Notes: generated by a model not told the origin, from the letters alone. 64,000 bases of DNA from Allobosea sp. BK604 (GCF_004341515.1 NZ_SLZF01000003.1:372001-436000); one strand, 5' to 3'; positions 8,249 to 17,595 are shown, counted from the stretch's first letter. Made by a program: numbers and translations.

Positions 8249-8830
8249 ATGGTCAGGCTCAATCGCATCTACACCCGCACGGGCGATGACGGCACGACGG
8301 GGCTCACGACCGGGCCGCGCCGGCTGAAATCCGATCTGCGCGTCGAAGCCTACGGCACGGTCGACGAGACCAATGCCTGCATCGGCCTCGCCCGCCTGCA
8401 AGCGGTCACGGAAGACGCCGATCTCGGCACGATGCTCGGCCGGATCAGCAACGATCTCTTCGACCTCGGCGCCGACCTCTCGACGCCCGATACGGGCGAA
8501 ACGCTCGCCTTCGAGCCGCTGCGCATCGTCCAGGCCCAGGTCGACCGCCTCGAGGCCGAGATCGACCAGCTCAACGCTTCGCTGGCGCCGCTGCGCTCCT
8601 TCGTGCTGCCCGGCGGCACGCCGGCCGCGGCGCATCTGCATCTCGCCCGCACCGTCAGCCGCCGGGCCGAGCGCCTGATGGTGGCGCTGGCGCAAAGCGA
8701 AGGCGAGACCGTCTCGCCGCCCGCGCTGAAATACGTCAACCGGCTGTCGGATTTCCTGTTCGTCGCCTCCCGCTACCTCAATGCCAAGGCCGGGGGCGAC
8801 GTGCTCTGGGTGCCCGGGCAGACTCGCTGA
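8249..8830 (+). CDS. cob(I)alamin adenosyltransferase, PduO type
   Basis: This 193-residue cytoplasmic enzyme transfers the 5'-deoxyadenosyl group from ATP to cob(I)alamin or cob(I)yrinate diamide. The N-terminal TRTGDDGTTGL is the ATP-binding signature of PduO/MMAB enzymes. AYGTVDETNACIGLAR and the C-terminal RLSDFLFVASRYLN with its preceding arginines are also typical. The rhomboid gene follows after 12 nt, an order often seen in Hyphomicrobiales just upstream of etfBA. No cobalamin riboswitch was noticed upstream. Confidence 0.92.
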   Translation: MVRLNRIYTRTGDDGTTGLTTGPRRLKSDLRVEAYGTVDETNACIGLARLQAVTEDADLGTMLGRISNDLFDLGADLSTPDTGETLAFEPLRIVQAQVDRLEAEIDQLNASLAPLRSFVLPGGTPAAAHLHLARTVSRRAERLMVALAQSEGETVSPPALKYVNRLSDFLFVASRYLNAKAGGDVLWVPGQTR

Positions 8831-8842
8831 TCAGGTGCCTTG

Positions 8843-9538
8843 ATGTTCGTGCCGTTGCATGATGGCGTCCCGCTGCGCTTCATGCGCGCGCCCTATGTCA
8901 CCTACGCGCTCGTCTCGGGCTGTATCGCCATTCACATCGCGCTCTGGCTCTGGCACGGCTCCTCGGGCGATGTGGCGACCATGGCCGGCTTCGGGCTGAT
9001 CCCGTCGGTGCTGCTCGGCGCGGCGCAACTGCCGGAGGGCCTGGCCCATGCCCCGGCCTGGGCGACGCTGTTCACCAATATCCTGCTGCATGCGAGCTTC
9101 GCCCACCTGCTCGGCAACATGCTCTTCCTCTGGGTCTTCGGCGACAATGTCGAGGACTCGATGGGTCATGCCCGCTTCCTGCTGTTCTTCTTCATTTGCG
9201 GGCTGGCGGGCTCGCTCTTGCACACGCTGATGTATCCCGAATCGGAGCAGCCGCTGATCGGCGCCTCCGGCGCGATCTCGGGCGTCATCGCCTCCTATCT
9301 GATGATCTACCCGAATGTGCGGATCTGGGGCCTCGCCTTCAAATGGATCCCGATTCACATCCCGGCCGTGTACGCGCTCGGCGCCTGGATCCTCTTCCAG
9401 TTCCTCTCTGCCTTCATCGATCCGCAGGGCAATGTCGGCTGGTGGGCTCATCTCGGCGGGCTCGGCGCCGGCGCGGCGCTGACGCCCATTTTCATCCATC
9501 GTGGCGTCAAACTCTTCGGGCGCCGGCCCGGCCTGTGA
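8843..9538 (+). CDS. rhomboid family intramembrane serine protease
   Basis: This 231-residue inner-membrane protein has about six transmembrane segments. The catalytic serine is Ser142 in GASGAISG, and the partner histidine is about residue 203 in WWAHLGGLGAG. A conserved asparagine-histidine region (TNILLHASFAHLLGNML) lies earlier, as in bacterial rhomboids. Translation could begin at the TTG at 8840 or the ATG at 8843; I prefer the ATG. It is closely linked to the adenosyltransferase gene upstream. Its substrates are unknown. Confidence 0.9.
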   Translation: MFVPLHDGVPLRFMRAPYVTYALVSGCIAIHIALWLWHGSSGDVATMAGFGLIPSVLLGAAQLPEGLAHAPAWATLFTNILLHASFAHLLGNMLFLWVFGDNVEDSMGHARFLLFFFICGLAGSLLHTLMYPESEQPLIGASGAISGVIASYLMIYPNVRIWGLAFKWIPIHIPAVYALGAWILFQFLSAFIDPQGNVGWWAHLGGLGAGAALTPIFIHRGVKLFGRRPGL

Positions 9539-9607
9539 GGCCCCTCGCCGATGCTGCGCTGCGGTTTTCCGTCGCGATCATGCGCCCGGATCGCAGCTTT
9601 CGTGGCG

Positions 9608-9637
9608 TTGACAAGCGCAAACGGCCATCGCTACGGT
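9608..9637 (+). promoter_or_regulatory. candidate sigma-70-type promoter for etfBA
   Basis: A perfect TTGACA at 9608-9613 is followed after 18 nt by TACGGT at 9632-9637, about 95 nt upstream of etfB. The -10 is weak, as is usual in GC-rich alphaproteobacteria. This is a match by eye, not a tested promoter. Confidence 0.4.
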
Positions 9638-9732
9638 CCCTCCGCATTCAGCCGAGAGCCGCGATGCCGTCCTCCTGCCGGTCTTGAGCGGCACGGCCCA
9701 AATCGCATCTCTCCCGAACGGTGACGCAAACG

Positions 9733-10482
9733 ATGAAGATCCTGGTGCCCGTCAAGCGGGTTGTCGATTACAACGTGAAGATCCGCGTCAAGGCGGACGG
9801 CTCGGGCGTCGAGCTCGCCAATGTCAAAATGTCGATGAACCCGTTCGACGAGATCGCCGTCGAAGAGGCGCTGCGCCTGAAGGAGGCCGGCAAGGCGACC
9901 GAGGTGATCGTCGTCTCGATCGGCCCGGCGCAGGCCGCCGAGACCATCCGCACCGGCCTCGCCATGGGCGCCGACCGCGGCATCCTGGTCAAGGTCGATG
10001 GCACGGTCGAGCCGCTTGCCGTCGCCAAGCTCCTGAAGAAGCTGGTCGAGCAGGAGGCGCCGCAGCTCGTCATCCTCGGCAAGCAGGCGATCGACGACGA
10101 CAGCAACCAGACCGGCCAGATGCTCGCCGCCCTGCTCGACTGGCCGCAGGCCACCTTCGCCTCGAAGGTCGTGCTCAATGACGGCTCGGCCGAGGTCACC
10201 CGCGAGGTCGATGGCGGCCTGCAGACGCTGGCGCTGACGCTGCCGGCGATCGTCACCACCGATCTGCGCCTCAACGAGCCGCGCTATGCCTCGCTGCCCA
10301 ACATCATGAAGGCCAAGAAGAAGCCGCTCGACGAGACCACGGCCGAGACGCTCGGCGTCGATGCCAGCCCGCGCCTGAAGGTCCTGAAGACCAGCGAGCC
10401 GCCGGCACGCTCGGCAGGCATCAAGGTCGGCTCCGTCGCCGAGCTGGTCTCGAAGCTCAAGAACGAAGCAGGAGTTCTCTGA
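9733..10482 (+). CDS. electron transfer flavoprotein subunit beta
   Basis: This 249-residue protein is the AMP-binding subunit of ETF. ETF accepts electrons from acyl-CoA and other dehydrogenases and passes them to ETF-quinone oxidoreductase. It begins [14 protein letters not shown] and has [17 protein letters not shown] and the [14 protein letters not shown] segment typical of EtfB. A GTG at 9721 is in frame, but the ATG at 9733 gives the standard family length. The alpha subunit gene follows after 3 nt. Confidence 0.96.
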   Translation: MKILVPVKRVVDYNVKIRVKADGSGVELANVKMSMNPFDEIAVEEALRLKEAGKATEVIVVSIGPAQAAETIRTGLAMGADRGILVKVDGTVEPLAVAKLLKKLVEQEAPQLVILGKQAIDDDSNQTGQMLAALLDWPQATFASKVVLNDGSAEVTREVDGGLQTLALTLPAIVTTDLRLNEPRYASLPNIMKAKKKPLDETTAETLGVDASPRLKVLKTSEPPARSAGIKVGSVAELVSKLKNEAGVL

Positions 10483-10485
10483 ATC

Positions 10486-11433
10486 ATGACGACGCTGCTT
10501 CTCGCCAAACATGACAACACAACCCTCAACGAGGCGACCCGCAAGGCCCTGACGGCCGCCAGGCAGCTCGGTGCGCCCGTGCATGTCCTCGTCGCCGGTC
10601 ACAACGCCAAGGCTGTCGCCGAGGCTGCCGCCAAGCTCGACGGTGTCGAGAAGGTGCTCCATGCCGAGGATGCGGCTTACGAGCATCGCCTCGCCGAGCC
10701 GCTCTCGGCCCTGCTCGTCTCGCTCGCCGGCCCCTATGACGCGCTCGTCGCGCCAGGCACGACCACCGGCAAGAACGTGATGCCGCGCGTCGCCGCGCTG
10801 CTCGACGTCATGCAGGTCTCGGAAGTCACCAAGGTCGTCTCGCCCGATACGTTCGAGCGGCCGATCTATGCCGGCAACGCCATCCAGACGGTGCAGGCGA
10901 CCGACGCCAAGAAGGTCATCACCGTGCGCGGCGCCTCGTTCCAGGCGACAGCCGACGGCTCGGCCACCGCGCCGATCGAGACGGTCGCCTCGGCCGGCGA
11001 TGCAGGCAAGTCGAGCTTCAAGGGCGAGGAAGTCGCCAAGTCCGACCGTCCCGAGCTGGCCTCGGCCAAGATCATCATCTCCGGCGGCCGCGCCCTCGCC
11101 TCGGCCGAGAATTTCGGCAAGGTCATCGAGCCGGTCGCCGACAAGCTGGGGGCTGCCATGGGCGCCTCTCGTGCTGCGGTCGATGCCGGCTATGCCCCCA
11201 ACGACTGGCAGGTCGGACAGACCGGCAAGGTCGTGGCGCCGGAGCTCTACATCGCCGTCGGCATTTCCGGCGCGATCCAGCATCTCGCGGGCATGAAGGA
11301 TTCGAAGGTCATCGTCGCCATCAACAAGGACGAGGAGGCACCGATCTTCCAGGTTGCCGATTACGGCCTGGTCGGCGATCTCTTCACCATCATGCCGGAG
11401 CTCGAGGCCGAGCTCGCCAAGCTCGGGCGCTAG
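10486..11433 (+). CDS. electron transfer flavoprotein subunit alpha
   Basis: The 315-residue alpha subunit binds FAD in its C-terminal domain. The FAD site is seen in [18 protein letters not shown] and [16 protein letters not shown], with [17 protein letters not shown] following, all hallmarks of EtfA. It is co-transcribed with etfB, and the adjacent 3-hydroxyacyl-CoA dehydrogenase gene completes a fatty-acid or hydroxybutyrate oxidation group that is widely conserved in this order. Confidence 0.96.
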   Translation: MTTLLLAKHDNTTLNEATRKALTAARQLGAPVHVLVAGHNAKAVAEAAAKLDGVEKVLHAEDAAYEHRLAEPLSALLVSLAGPYDALVAPGTTTGKNVMPRVAALLDVMQVSEVTKVVSPDTFERPIYAGNAIQTVQATDAKKVITVRGASFQATADGSATAPIETVASAGDAGKSSFKGEEVAKSDRPELASAKIIISGGRALASAENFGKVIEPVADKLGAAMGASRAAVDAGYAPNDWQVGQTGKVVAPELYIAVGISGAIQHLAGMKDSKVIVAINKDEEAPIFQVADYGLVGDLFTIMPELEAELAKLGR

Positions 11434-11522
11434 CTCGGCCGCCGAAGGCGGCATTCAACCAGCCTCGGGCCGCCCGACGCGGCGGCCCGGACCGCGCCCG
11501 CCAGCGGGCGCCGACAGGAAAG

Positions 11523-12419
11523 ATGGATCGAGACATGTCGGACCAGGCGATCAAGACGATCGGCATCATCGGCGCCGGGCAAATGGGCAATGGCATCGCC
11601 CATGTCGCGGCGGTCGCGGGGTTCGACGTCAGGCTGCATGACGTCGCCGAAGAGCGCATCAACGCTGCCCTGGCGACGATCGACGGCAACATGGCGCGCC
11701 AGGTCACCAAGGGCGCCATCGGCGACGATATCCGCCGCGCCGCGATGGCCAAGATCCTCGCGACGCCGGCGCTGGAAGGCCTCGGCGAATGCGACCTCGT
11801 CATCGAAGCCGCGACCGAGAGCGAAGAGGTGAAGCGCAAGATCTTCACTTCCATCTGTCCGCATTTGAAGCCCGAGGCGATGCTCGCCTCGAATACCTCG
11901 TCGATCTCGATCACGCGGCTTGCCGCGGCGACTGACCGGCCCGAGCGGTTCATCGGCATCCATTTCATGAATCCGGTGCCGCTGATGCAGCTCGTCGAGC
12001 TGATTCGCGGCATTGCCACCGACGATCACACCTTCGAAGCCGCCCGCGCCTTCATCGGCCAGCTCCACAAGACCGTGACGGTCTCCGAGGATTTCCCGGC
12101 TTTCATCGTCAACCGCATCCTGCTGCCGATGATCAACGAGGCGGTCTACACGCTGTATGAGGGCGTCGGCTCGGTCGAGGCGATCGATACCGCGATGAAG
12201 CTCGGCGCCAACCACCCGATGGGCCCGCTCCAGCTCGCCGATTTCATCGGCCTCGACACCTGCCTCTCGGTGATGCAGGTGCTCCATGACGGCCTGGCCG
12301 ATTCCAAGTACCGGCCCTGCCCGCTCCTGGTGAAATATGTCGAGGCCGGCTGGCTCGGCCGCAAGACCAAGCGCGGCTTCTACGATTATCGCGGCGAGAA
12401 GCCCGTTCCGACGCGCTGA
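11523..12419 (+). CDS. 3-hydroxybutyryl-CoA dehydrogenase
   Basis: This 298-residue NAD(P)-dependent enzyme interconverts 3-hydroxyacyl-CoA and 3-oxoacyl-CoA. The nucleotide-binding motif GAGQMGNG lies near residue 17. The catalytic histidine is in IGIHFMNPVPLMQLVE and the downstream FPAFIVNRILLPMINEA is a family signature. It ends KTKRGFYDY, as usual. Translation may start at 11523 or at the ATG at 11535; AGGAAAG sits very close to the first and about 14 nt from the second. Context with etfBA fits beta-oxidation or polyhydroxybutyrate metabolism. Confidence 0.93.
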   Translation: MDRDMSDQAIKTIGIIGAGQMGNGIAHVAAVAGFDVRLHDVAEERINAALATIDGNMARQVTKGAIGDDIRRAAMAKILATPALEGLGECDLVIEAATESEEVKRKIFTSICPHLKPEAMLASNTSSISITRLAAATDRPERFIGIHFMNPVPLMQLVELIRGIATDDHTFEAARAFIGQLHKTVTVSEDFPAFIVNRILLPMINEAVYTLYEGVGSVEAIDTAMKLGANHPMGPLQLADFIGLDTCLSVMQVLHDGLADSKYRPCPLLVKYVEAGWLGRKTKRGFYDYRGEKPVPTR

Positions 12420-12433
12420 GCACCTGCCCCCTG

Positions 12434-12456
12434 CCTTCTCCTCCTGGGGGAGAAGG
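12434..12456 (+). terminator. hairpin after etfBA-dehydrogenase group
   Basis: CCTTCTCC pairs perfectly with GGAGAAGG across a 7-nt loop, 15 nt past the dehydrogenase stop codon. No strong run of T follows, so factor-independent termination is uncertain; it may instead be an RNA-stabilising hairpin. Confidence 0.45.
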
Positions 12457-12528
12457 TCCGCTCCGAGGCAATCGGCGACGCCGCGTTTCATACCCATTGC
12501 GACAAGCGGCTCGGGGAACGCCAAGCCC

Positions 12529-12999
12529 TCAATCTGTGACGTGCAAAACCAGATCGGGCAGTATCACGAGCGTCTCGACCGATGCCTCGAAGGTTTCGAT
12601 GAATTCGGACAGGCGTGTGGGCACGATTCTCTCGCATCCCGGACCGGGATCGTTGCTCATATAAATGTCCAGCGGCTTCGGGCACATTCTGACGAGCCTC
12701 AATAAGGTTGCTGCGACGGCTCTGAACGCTGCCGGATGATACCAATCGCCGCGGCCTGTATCCTTAACAATATCTTCGATGAAATAGTCGCAGTGAAGAT
12801 AACGTGGCGAGTCTGAGATCGCGTAATATGCCGACCCAGGCTTCGCCGACGGCATTCCAGCGGCTATTTGAGCATAGTACGGCTCATCCAGCGGCAGGGG
12901 GTGCAGGATCAGCGCGACGCGACCATCTGGTTGTGCCAGTTGGCGCAGCATTGTTTCAGGCAAAGGCTCTGATGTTCTCAGAATAATGTGCTCACTCAT
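12529..12999 (-). CDS. hypothetical protein, unusual composition
   Basis: This open frame codes 156 residues from the ATG at 12997-12999. An upstream ATG at 13065 would add 22 residues. I recognise no family. The protein has no signal peptide or membrane segment and reads as a small soluble protein rich in proline, arginine and aromatic residues. The DNA is visibly less GC-rich than its neighbours, which suggests recent acquisition. Neither start has a strong ribosome binding site. It lies convergent to the dehydrogenase gene and divergent from the HNH gene. Confidence 0.5.
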   Translation of the reverse strand: MSEHIILRTSEPLPETMLRQLAQPDGRVALILHPLPLDEPYYAQIAAGMPSAKPGSAYYAISDSPRYLHCDYFIEDIVKDTGRGDWYHPAAFRAVAATLLRLVRMCPKPLDIYMSNDPGPGCERIVPTRLSEFIETFEASVETLVILPDLVLHVTD

Positions 13000-13178
13000 G
13001 GCGGCAACATATGCACACGCCTCCGCGCTCAGGTACACTGGAGCAGCGAAGCCTGAGATTGGCATTGCACCGCAGATGGCCGCGACGCTGACCCGTCTTC
13101 ACATTCCTGTCGTCTCGCGCTTACATTGATTCCTGAGCGGGATTCGTCCCGCTTCGATCAGCGGAGGTGCGACGGGTT

Positions 13179-13751
13179 TTGACGGCGCATGTGATGCATC
13201 CGATGGCGTCGCCGGACGGCTGTCCGGCACTCGTGCTCAACGCCGATTTCCGGCCTCTGAGCTACTATCCCCTTTCGCTGTGGAGCTGGCAGGACGCGAT
13301 CAAGGCGGTGTTCATGGACCGCGTGAACATCGTCTCCGAATACGACACCGTGGTGCGCAGCCCGAGCTTCAACATGAGGCTGCCCTCGGTCGTCTCGCTG
13401 AAGACCTATATCAAGCCCTCGCGGACGCCGGCCTTCACCCGCTTCAACGTCTTCCTGCGCGACCGTTTCTCCTGCCAGTACTGCGCCGCTCGCGAGGAAT
13501 TGACCTTCGACCATGTCATCCCGCGCGCCAAGGGCGGCCTGACCACCTGGGAGAACGTGGTCGCGGCCTGCTCGCCCTGCAACCTGCGCAAGGCCGACAA
13601 GCTGCCCTCCGTCGTCGGCATGCTGCCGCTGCAGAAGCCCTACGCTCCCACGGTCAACGACCTGCACCGGAACGGCAAGCTCTTCCCGCCGAACTACCTG
13701 CACGAGAGCTGGCTCGATTATCTCTACTGGGATTCCGAGCTGGAGCCGTAA
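13179..13751 (+). CDS. HNH endonuclease family protein
   Basis: The protein of about 190 residues has a complete HNH fold with a zinc ribbon: CQYC, then FDHVIPRAKGG with the catalytic His, then CSPCNLRKAD. Such stand-alone HNH proteins (COG1403) are conserved in alphaproteobacterial chromosomes and their cellular role is not settled. GGAGG at 13163-13167 would serve a TTG at 13179; GTG at 13167 and ATG at 13194 are alternatives. The N-terminal ALVLNADFRPLSYYPLSLWSW block is a conserved part of this family. Confidence 0.85.
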   Translation: MTAHVMHPMASPDGCPALVLNADFRPLSYYPLSLWSWQDAIKAVFMDRVNIVSEYDTVVRSPSFNMRLPSVVSLKTYIKPSRTPAFTRFNVFLRDRFSCQYCAAREELTFDHVIPRAKGGLTTWENVVAACSPCNLRKADKLPSVVGMLPLQKPYAPTVNDLHRNGKLFPPNYLHESWLDYLYWDSELEP

Positions 13752-13764
13752 GGCGCGCCCGGCG

Positions 13765-14280
13765 TCAGCCGCGCACGAGGCGTTTCAGGCCGAGCAGGCT
13801 CGCCACCAGCAGCCCGAACGAGATCAGGCAATTCCAGCCGGCGAGCGAGATGCCAAGGAAGCGCCAGGCAGCCTCGGTGCAGGAGACGATGCGCGTGGTC
13901 TGCAGCTGGCTCAGCAGGTTTCCGACACCTCCAGCCACAGGCGGCGCCCCGCCGCCGCAATCATTCGGGCCGAGGAACCAGCCCCATTCGACGCCGGCAT
14001 GGTAGAAACCGAGCCCCGTGCTCCAGGCGAAAAGCAACGCAAAGCCGATGAGAGCGGCGATCTGAAGCGAGCGCGTGCGCGCGACGAAACCGGCGACCAC
14101 CGCCAGCGCGATCGCGGCATAATGCGGCTGGCGCTGCTCCAGGCAGAGCTTGCAGGGCACGAGATGCCAGACGAGCTGTGACCACCAGGCGCCGGCGATC
14201 AGCATGGCGGAGGCGAGGCCGAGCAGCAGGATCAGCCGCAGCACGACCCCATCGGGAGCGCGTTCGGGCAGGGCGGACAT
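13765..14280 (-). CDS. dsbB: disulfide bond formation protein B
   Basis: This 171-residue inner-membrane protein has four hydrophobic segments and passes electrons from DsbA to quinone. The first periplasmic loop has the CxxC pair Cys43 and Cys46 (CKLC). The second loop has Cys108 and Cys134, which form the DsbA-reactive pair. The VTT-domain gene lies 19 nt upstream on the same strand, so the two are probably co-transcribed. Family assignment is strong although sequence similarity to E. coli DsbB is likely low. Confidence 0.85.
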   Translation of the reverse strand: MSALPERAPDGVVLRLILLLGLASAMLIAGAWWSQLVWHLVPCKLCLEQRQPHYAAIALAVVAGFVARTRSLQIAALIGFALLFAWSTGLGFYHAGVEWGWFLGPNDCGGGAPPVAGGVGNLLSQLQTTRIVSCTEAAWRFLGISLAGWNCLISFGLLVASLLGLKRLVRG

Positions 14281-14299
14281 CGTGCCTCCGGCGAAAGTG

Positions 14300-14908
14300 T
14301 TAGCAGGACAGCATCGCCCCGGAACCGGCGAAAACCTTCACGGCGAAATAGAGCACGATCAAGGCAGCGGCCGCGGCCGCGGCAACGAGCTTCAGGCGCC
14401 TTTCGATGAACAGCCGGATCGTGTCGCCATAGCTGCGCAGCAGCCAGGCCAGCGCGAAGAACCGCGCCCCGCGCGCGATGACGCAGGAGATGATGAAGAA
14501 GGCGAGCCCGACATGGACGACGCCGGCCAGGATGGTGACGACCTTGATCGGCGGCAGATGGGCCAGGCCCGAGGTGACCAGCAGGATCGCGGTCGTGTCG
14601 GGCCCGGCGCAGGCCCGGATCTGCTGGAAGGCATCGAGCTTGCCGTAGAACTCGAGAACCGGCCGGGCCAGCGCCTCGAAGGCGTAATAACCGAGGAAAT
14701 AGCCGGCGATACCCCCCAGCGTCGAGAAGATCGTCGCGATCAGCGCCAGCCTGTAGGCGCGCTGCGGCGTCGCCACCGCCATTGGCACGAACAGGACATC
14801 GGCCGGGATCAGGAAGAAGGAGCTCTCGACGAAGGCGATCACGGCGAGCCAGACCTCGGCCGATTTGCGCGCCGCGAGCGACAGGGTCCAGAGATAGAGG
14901 CGCTTCAT
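14300..14908 (-). CDS. VTT/DedA-like membrane protein (YqaA family)
   Basis: This is a 202-residue inner-membrane protein of the VTT (SNARE-associated/DedA) superfamily, YqaA branch (COG1238). The family signature lies in FVESSFFLIPADVLFVPMA, where a glutamate and a proline sit in a re-entrant membrane region, and in GGIAGYFLGY. The start at 14908 is supported by MKRLYLWTL, a usual N-terminus. DedA-type proteins are linked to lipid scrambling and membrane homeostasis, but the substrate of this branch is not known. A dsbB gene follows. Confidence 0.8.
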   Translation of the reverse strand: MKRLYLWTLSLAARKSAEVWLAVIAFVESSFFLIPADVLFVPMAVATPQRAYRLALIATIFSTLGGIAGYFLGYYAFEALARPVLEFYGKLDAFQQIRACAGPDTTAILLVTSGLAHLPPIKVVTILAGVVHVGLAFFIISCVIARGARFFALAWLLRSYGDTIRLFIERRLKLVAAAAAAALIVLYFAVKVFAGSGAMLSC

Positions 14909-15203
14909 TGCGCCCGCCTTGCGCGGCAACTGATCGAGTTCCGTGCTGGACAATGCCGGGATCCGCTGTGTTCGAGGAGAAGGGTCAGGACGCCCGGCTT
15001 CTAGAGCATGCGGCCGGGCGGCGAAACCGGTTTCAGCCCCCGCCCTCACCGAATAGTGAAGACGCCGCGCTTGAGGTCCCTGAGCCCGGCGATGGCGGCG
15101 GCAGCGCGATGCGCGACCCAAGTCCGCGATTGACCGGGATCGCACGGCAATGATATCGCCTGAGGCGTTGAGGCAGGCGCCGTCCCGCGGTGTCCAGGCT
15201 TCG

Positions 15204-15288
15204 GCCCCTGTGGCGGAATTGGTAGACGCGCTCGACTCAAAATCGAGTTCCGCAAGGAGTGCTGGTTCGATCCCGGCCAGGGGCACCA
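15204..15288 (+). tRNA. tRNA-Leu (CAA)
   Basis: The acceptor arms GCCCCTG and CAGGGGC pair over 7 bp. The D arm contains GGCGGAATTGGTAGACGC. The anticodon stem CTCGA/TCGAG encloses CTCAAAA, giving anticodon CAA for UUG. A long variable arm, as in class II tRNAs, precedes GGTTCGATCCC. The 3' CCA is coded. No integrase gene or obvious duplicated 3' end was seen nearby. The 295 bases before it (14909-15203) hold no gene I can support. Confidence 0.96.
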
Positions 15289-15459
15289 TTCCTGAACAGA
15301 AGTCGACTACAATCAGACGCCGAGCGCTGCGTAAGCGATGACGCACGCGCCTGCTGGAGGAGGAGGGGGTCTGCTGGACAAGGACAAGATCGGTAAGCTC
15401 CAGACAATCTGATCTGCCGGCGGGTAGGCAACGATGTTGGACGACGGGGAGGAAAGGCT

Positions 15460-16404
15460 GTGAAGAAGTCCAAGATCCTGGTGCTGGGAGCTGGTGGCAT
15501 CGGCGGTTATTTCGGTGGCCGTCTGGCCGAGAACGGAGAGGATGTCACATTCCTGGTCCGCGAGGGGCGCCGCAAGATCCTCGCTGGCCAAGGCCTGCAG
15601 ATCGAAAGCCCGTTCGGGGACGCGCAAATCACGGTCAAGACGATCCTCGCATCGGAGACGGCGCCGATCTACGACATCGTGCTCTTGACCTGTAAGGCCT
15701 ATGATCTCGGCGACGCAGTCGCGGCAATCGCGCCCGCAGTGTCATCGACGGGCTGCGTGCTTCCCTTTCTGAATGGCCTTGCCCACATCGATCTGCTGAA
15801 CGAAAAGTTCGGGCGCGATCGGGTGCTCGGAGGCACGGCCAAGATCCAGGCGACGATCACTCCCAATGGGGCGATTCGACAGTACAACGACTGGCGAACG
15901 CTGACCTTCGGTGAGCAGTCCGGGCAGATGACGCCGCGCGTGGCCGCGCTGGGGGCGCTGTTCGGGGCTGCGAAGGGCGTGGAAGCCCTGCCCGTAGGCG
16001 ACGTCATGCAGCGGATGTGGGAGAAGCTGGTCCATCTCTCGACTGCAGCCACCATGACATGCCTGATGCGGGCCAATGTCGGCGAGATCGTGCGGACTCC
16101 CCATGGCCGTGCGATCTTTCTCGATCAGCTCCGTTGCGGCGCGGCGATCGCCGCAGCCAACGGGCATCCGCCGAGTCCGGCCTTCATGCAGAGTTGGGAA
16201 GAGACGTTTTCCCAGAAGGATTCCCAGTACTCGACATCGATGCTGCGGGACATCGAGCGAGGCGGGCGTACCGAGGTCGAGCACATCCTGGGCTACATGC
16301 TGGAGAAGGCGGCGAAAGCCCAGATCGCTCACGAGACGCTGCTGCTCGCCTACACCAACGTCAAAGCATTCGAGGAACGGCGGGCCGCTGGCCGCCTGTC
16401 CTGA
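15460..16404 (+). CDS. panE: 2-dehydropantoate 2-reductase
   Basis: This 314-residue cytoplasmic enzyme reduces ketopantoate to pantoate with NADPH in pantothenate synthesis. The dinucleotide motif GAGGIG is at residues 10-15. LLTCKAYDL holds the catalytic lysine, and NGLAHIDLL the conserved asparagine. The C-terminal domain begins near MWEKLVHLSTAA. It starts with GTG at 15460, directly after a strong GGAGGAAAGG site. Several ketopantoate reductase homologues act on other keto acids, and this one has no other pan genes beside it, so the exact substrate is moderately certain. Confidence 0.85.
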   Translation: MKKSKILVLGAGGIGGYFGGRLAENGEDVTFLVREGRRKILAGQGLQIESPFGDAQITVKTILASETAPIYDIVLLTCKAYDLGDAVAAIAPAVSSTGCVLPFLNGLAHIDLLNEKFGRDRVLGGTAKIQATITPNGAIRQYNDWRTLTFGEQSGQMTPRVAALGALFGAAKGVEALPVGDVMQRMWEKLVHLSTAATMTCLMRANVGEIVRTPHGRAIFLDQLRCGAAIAAANGHPPSPAFMQSWEETFSQKDSQYSTSMLRDIERGGRTEVEHILGYMLEKAAKAQIAHETLLLAYTNVKAFEERRAAGRLS

Positions 16405-16517
16405 TAGCTTCGTCGGTCGCGCGCCGTCGGAACGAGCAGCGCGTATCCTACCAAGGTTCGCTGACGCACAGCACGGGGGACACCACGAGCACGGTATGGG
16501 CCGGGATCGGAAGCTCC

Positions 16518-17003
16518 TTACTGCCTGGGCTTGGCTGTCGGCATCGAGATGACCTTGCCATCGGGCAAGATGATGTCGCCTGGCTTCTGGCCCGGGCCGC
16601 AATCTCCGAGGCGCTTGGCTTCCACCAGCAGCTTGCGCTCCACGGTCCCAGGCTGTCCCGGCATGCCGGTCAGCTTTGTCGTTCCCTCCGTGCGAACGGT
16701 CGTCTGGAAATCGCCGGTGATGACGCTGCTGCCCGCGGCCTTGATCTGCCCAATCGCGCATTCTGTCTCAACCGCGTAGCCGGCCGCCGTCCTGGTGATC
16801 AGCATCTTCGAACAGGCTCCGCCAGCCATGCCGCCGACGAGCGCCTGATCGGTGCCGGGCCCGACACATTGCTTGGCGACCGTCTCGCCATCGGTGCCGG
16901 TCGACTTCGATTCCCAGAGGCCGGGCTTCCGCTGCGGAAGTTCCTCTGCCACTGCGGACCCAGCCGTGAGCAGGGTGAGCGTTACAAGAGCCGCAAGCTT
17001 CAT
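16518..17003 (-). CDS. DUF3617 family periplasmic protein
   Basis: The 161-residue protein starts with a clear signal peptide (MKLAALVTLTLLTAGSAVA). The mature part begins LPQRKPGLWESKS, the standard opening of DUF3617 proteins, and has paired cysteines. The function of the family is unknown. The frame extends upstream to 17102 but the added part lacks hydrophobicity. It begins a run of small accessory genes. Confidence 0.7.
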   Translation of the reverse strand: MKLAALVTLTLLTAGSAVAEELPQRKPGLWESKSTGTDGETVAKQCVGPGTDQALVGGMAGGACSKMLITRTAAGYAVETECAIGQIKAAGSSVITGDFQTTVRTEGTTKLTGMPGQPGTVERKLLVEAKRLGDCGPGQKPGDIILPDGKVISMPTAKPRQ

Positions 17004-17149
17004 CTTTGGTCTCCGGAGGCTTCGAGATTCGCAGAACGTGCCCCAGCCAAGACGGAGGCCGCGGCCAGATTGAGGCAGCCGACCATCGATCGGTGGAGGC
17101 ATTTCAACCTCTCGTCATTCAACGCGTTGCCTTGGCGGGAGGCTCCGTC

Positions 17150-17236
17150 ATGGCCGAGATGGTGGCTTATGCGCTCATTGCCGTCGGCAGCGCAGTTGCG
17201 GTCTACATGATCTTCACGGAGGGATTGCCACCCTGA
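17150..17236 (+). CDS. very small membrane protein, 28 residues
   Basis: An ATG follows GGGAGG at 6-8 nt spacing. The 28 residues consist of one hydrophobic helix (about residues 4-21) with a short acidic tail. A longer frame from 17006 exists but lacks comparable features. I recognise no family. Codes of this size can arise by chance; the ribosome binding site and the membrane helix are the only support. Confidence 0.35.
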   Translation: MAEMVAYALIAVGSAVAVYMIFTEGLPP

Positions 17237-17414
17237 GCATGGGCTCGCCAACTCCAGCTCAAAGCTTAGGACGCCCCGACATCGCCAGGGACAGCGTCCA
17301 TGCGGCGATCAGCACAGTTACTGTTGATTCACCAAGTTGCCGCGCATTTTAGGCATATCCGGAACAGCCGGCATGGGTTTGCGCTTACCTTCGCGTAGCC
17401 GGAGGTCAAACGAC

Positions 17415-17525
17415 ATGCGCGGTCCATCCGTCCCTTCCATCGATATTTGCGCCTGGGTAGCAGTCGTCCTGCTCGTTACAACGAGCGCTACCATTGGGCT
17501 GCTCCTTCCCCTTCCGATTCCGTGA
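17415..17525 (+). CDS. very small membrane protein, 36 residues
   Basis: The ATG at 17415 is preceded by GGAGGT at good spacing. The protein has a polar N-terminus of about 12 residues and one strongly hydrophobic segment (ICAWVAVVLLVTTSATIGLL). No family is recognised. It lies on the same strand as the 28-residue ORF 180 bases upstream. The longer frame from 17337 has no binding site. Confidence 0.4.
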   Translation: MRGPSVPSIDICAWVAVVLLVTTSATIGLLLPLPIP

Positions 17526-17595
17526 ACGTTCGCCCGCGAGCGCAGTTGCTGGCGGCGCATCCAGGCCGAGGTGGCGGTCATCTCCGCAGCGTGGC

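Noticed and set aside
8249..8830. cobalamin riboswitch before the adenosyltransferase gene
   Set aside because: Only 51 nt separate it from the upstream gene and no B12-box-like sequence was seen.
15204..15288. tRNA-Leu as an island integration site
   Set aside because: No integrase gene lies beside it and I saw no duplicated tRNA 3' end downstream.
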